This document shows positions 62,201 to 64,000 of a stretch of 64,000 nucleotides of DNA, piece by piece (the first letter of the stretch is position 1; the number at the start of each line of letters is the position of its first letter). Position numbers and translations under genes: made by a program. Below the pieces are notes generated by a model. It had not been told where the DNA came from. It searched no databases and was given only the letters and a program-made list of their open reading frames with translations. Origin of the DNA: Stropharia rugosoannulata (lineage: Eukaryota > Basidiomycota > Agaricomycetes > Agaricales > Strophariaceae); assembly GCA_028532985.1 (NCBI GenBank), contig JANCIK010000005.1:3354501-3418500 (forward strand). The letters are read 5' to 3'.

Positions 62201-64000
62201 CAGCGGCTTAGTGACCTCTGTCATCTGCTGTCCTCATCAAAGGATGGTTCATGCCGGTGTTTGCTAGCATGTCGAGCGACAGCGCAAGATATACCTCCAG
62301 CTGACAATACGAGTAGGAGATACTCGTCGCCGTTGAAGTCGGCGTGCGTGCGGATTCCAGGGGTACAGGTGAGATTGCATTCCGACCGTCCGGACCCGGA
62401 TGTACACAATACTACAGGCGTGCTGATGCATTCGTTTTTTTATCTCACAGCACCGCCCGTTGAGAAACTGGACACTCGCGTCGCCTTGCAGGATCATGCT
62501 CCGTGGACCAGGGGAAGGGAGATACATACCTGAATGGCATGGATCGGGCGTTGAAGATGGCGCGGAAACAGGCATGAGCCATAACGTCTACGCCGTCAAT
62601 GCCAGTTCGAGTGGCCAGACCTGGGGGACGCACCATGTATGTCAGACCGCCACCGTTGCGGACCTGTTACGCCGCCATTGTTCGCAGTTACCTATCTACG
62701 TTCTGGACCCGGGATTTTCGCAGCCTCGCTCGCAGCTGCTGCGCGTCGCCTGCATGGTTAGTCATGACATTGGGTTCTGCTATTCCTTGAACAGAAGGGC
62801 CAGTTCAAGGCAAGTGACTCGCCCATTCGGATCGGAATGGCATATGCTTACTATGAAAGCGCTTTACACTATGCCTGTGAACATGTTCCGGGCAGTGGCA
62901 AGTGCGCACTAGAGTCCGTCATATGCTCTGACGTCGTCCTAAACATTTCTTGGGACGATACTCTGTGCAGGCGCCTGAGTCCTGAACGTTATTTCTCAGG
63001 GAGGTGCTACAAGACAAATTAGTACTATGATGGATAAAGAAGGAGGTCAAATCGCTGGAGACGATGACGAAGCCTGGTTGATGAGGCGAAGCCTAATGCA
63101 AGTTATGCTGCTACTGCCGCCTGTACCCTATCTGCACCCGCCGCGGTCGACAGCTGCAGCTGCACCTGGCGCTCCGCCTGGGATCAGTTCCTCTCCAGCC
63201 TCGTCCAGCCCGCGGTCGCCTTCTTGCAGGAGAGCTCGGAAATGTTCTCCAGAGTCAGCGGCGTGTTCAACGGTGTTTTGTCGCACTGACCTCTGTAAAC
63301 TTCTGGCTGTTGATCATTGCAGCATAGAACAGTGTCGCGCCGCAGGTCTTGAACAAATGAATCCAAGGAATATGACTAAATTATTGAAATTATGTGAGCG
63401 TTTGGTTTGCTTACCTTATTTTATCTTTTTGCGTACCATCACTCACGGCCACCTCCTCTTTATTTCGTCGCATCTTGCTGGTCTCCTCTCTACTTCGTTA
63501 TCCTCACTACTATGTTCAAAATCTACATACTGAAAGGATACTATAACCAAATTGAAGGCAACAAAGAAGATCTCAAGCAGCTTATGAAGAATTCGATGCG
63601 CGCTCTAAGGATCATGGGAGAAATCAAGATTACCCGGGGGTTCGTTATCATAACGTGCGTTTCACTGACTAGTATGAACTTCCCAGCGCATTTCTAACTC
63701 GGAAGGAGTAGCCATCCATACCATAACCACCACAGGCATTGGACGGCCCGTGTCTTCAAAAGTGGTAGACGCGGCAAATACATCGGCGGTATACACGTCT
63801 ATCAGCACCATCGTTCAAGCAGGTCGACCGAGGCGCCCTCTTTCCAGAGAAGTTGCATGGACGCGGCGGGAGTACTTGGCGAGGCACGACCGTGGATAAT
63901 CGATGCCGGGCTTAGTCCGCGCTCTCTGGTGAGTTCATTGGGATAGCCTCTTGTAGTACGCTTGTAAATACTAATTGTTCGGAATCCTTAATCGAAGAAA
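59223..64000. other. gene-poor outer part of right arm
   Basis: Mirror of 3070-7848. It has the same broken plus-strand frames, including 62460-62912 and 63027-63533, and no complete gene. Small indels relative to the left arm change some of the chance frames, which agrees with the absence of coding constraint. Confidence 0.5.

Larger units (their letters stand above)
33647..64000 (-). repeat. right arm of giant inverted repeat (runs off the window)
   Basis: Inverted copy of 3069-33460. The last bases of the window still match the left arm at about 3069-3110, so the arm is truncated by the window and not by loss of homology. It is 37 bp shorter overall than the left arm. It carries more frameshifts than the left arm in the transposase and 891-residue genes, but is the intact copy for the oxygenase, the 508-residue and the 331-residue genes. 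Confidence 0.97.

Noticed and set aside
1..64000. Linear plasmid or viral genome with terminal inverted repeats
   Set aside because: No polymerase, capsid or terminal protein genes; intron-rich nuclear fungal genes fill both arms and the arms meet in the centre, not at the ends.

Overview
The window is nuclear DNA of a filamentous basidiomycete, most likely an agaricomycete. The genes have many short GT-AG introns (about 45-70 nt, with CTAAC/CTAAT-like branch points). The proteins belong to families expanded in mushroom-forming fungi: a Plavaka/KDZ-class transposase, a TET/JBP-like 2-oxoglutarate oxygenase, a DUF6698 protein and an 891-residue unnamed family. No rRNA, confident tRNA, CRISPR, telomere repeat or bacterial operon structure was seen.

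The dominant structure is a giant near-perfect inverted repeat. The left arm runs from about 3069 or further left to 33460. A unique AT-rich spacer lies at 33461-33646. The right arm runs from 33647 to the window end at 64000, where it is still matching. A base at left position L pairs with right position about 67107-L near the centre and 67070-L at the outer end, so the right arm is 37 bp shorter. Most gene-level differences are one- or two-base changes in homopolymers or short repeats, with some substitutions. Everything from 3069 inward therefore occurs twice, in opposite orientation.

Layout of one arm in left coordinates: 3.1-7.8 kb, AT-poor DNA with only broken coding relics; 7.85-12.0 kb, multi-exon transposase (-); 12.4-14.2 kb, small uncertain genes including an OB-fold (RPA1 N-terminal-like) candidate; 14.4-16.6 kb, 2OG-Fe(II) oxygenase-like gene (-); 16.6-18.6 kb, GC-rich island with a small Cys/His-rich gene (-); 19.4-22.1 kb, 891-residue gene (+); 22.4-24.1 kb, 508-residue unknown (-); 24.2-26.5 kb, small unknown and 331-residue unknown (+); 28.1-29.7 kb, DUF6698 gene (+); 30.5-32.0 kb, decayed Yta7/ATAD2-type AAA ATPase (+); 32.3-33.5 kb, AT-rich gene-free DNA to the spacer.

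The transposase, oxygenase, 891-residue and DUF6698 genes are families I recognise as recurrent, lineage-specific and often mobile-element-associated in agaricomycetes. Their close packing suggests a large composite mobile or accessory block, but terminal repeats and target duplications were not found by eye. For nearly every gene one arm is intact where the other carries a frameshift, which matters for deciding whether the palindrome is biological or an assembly product.
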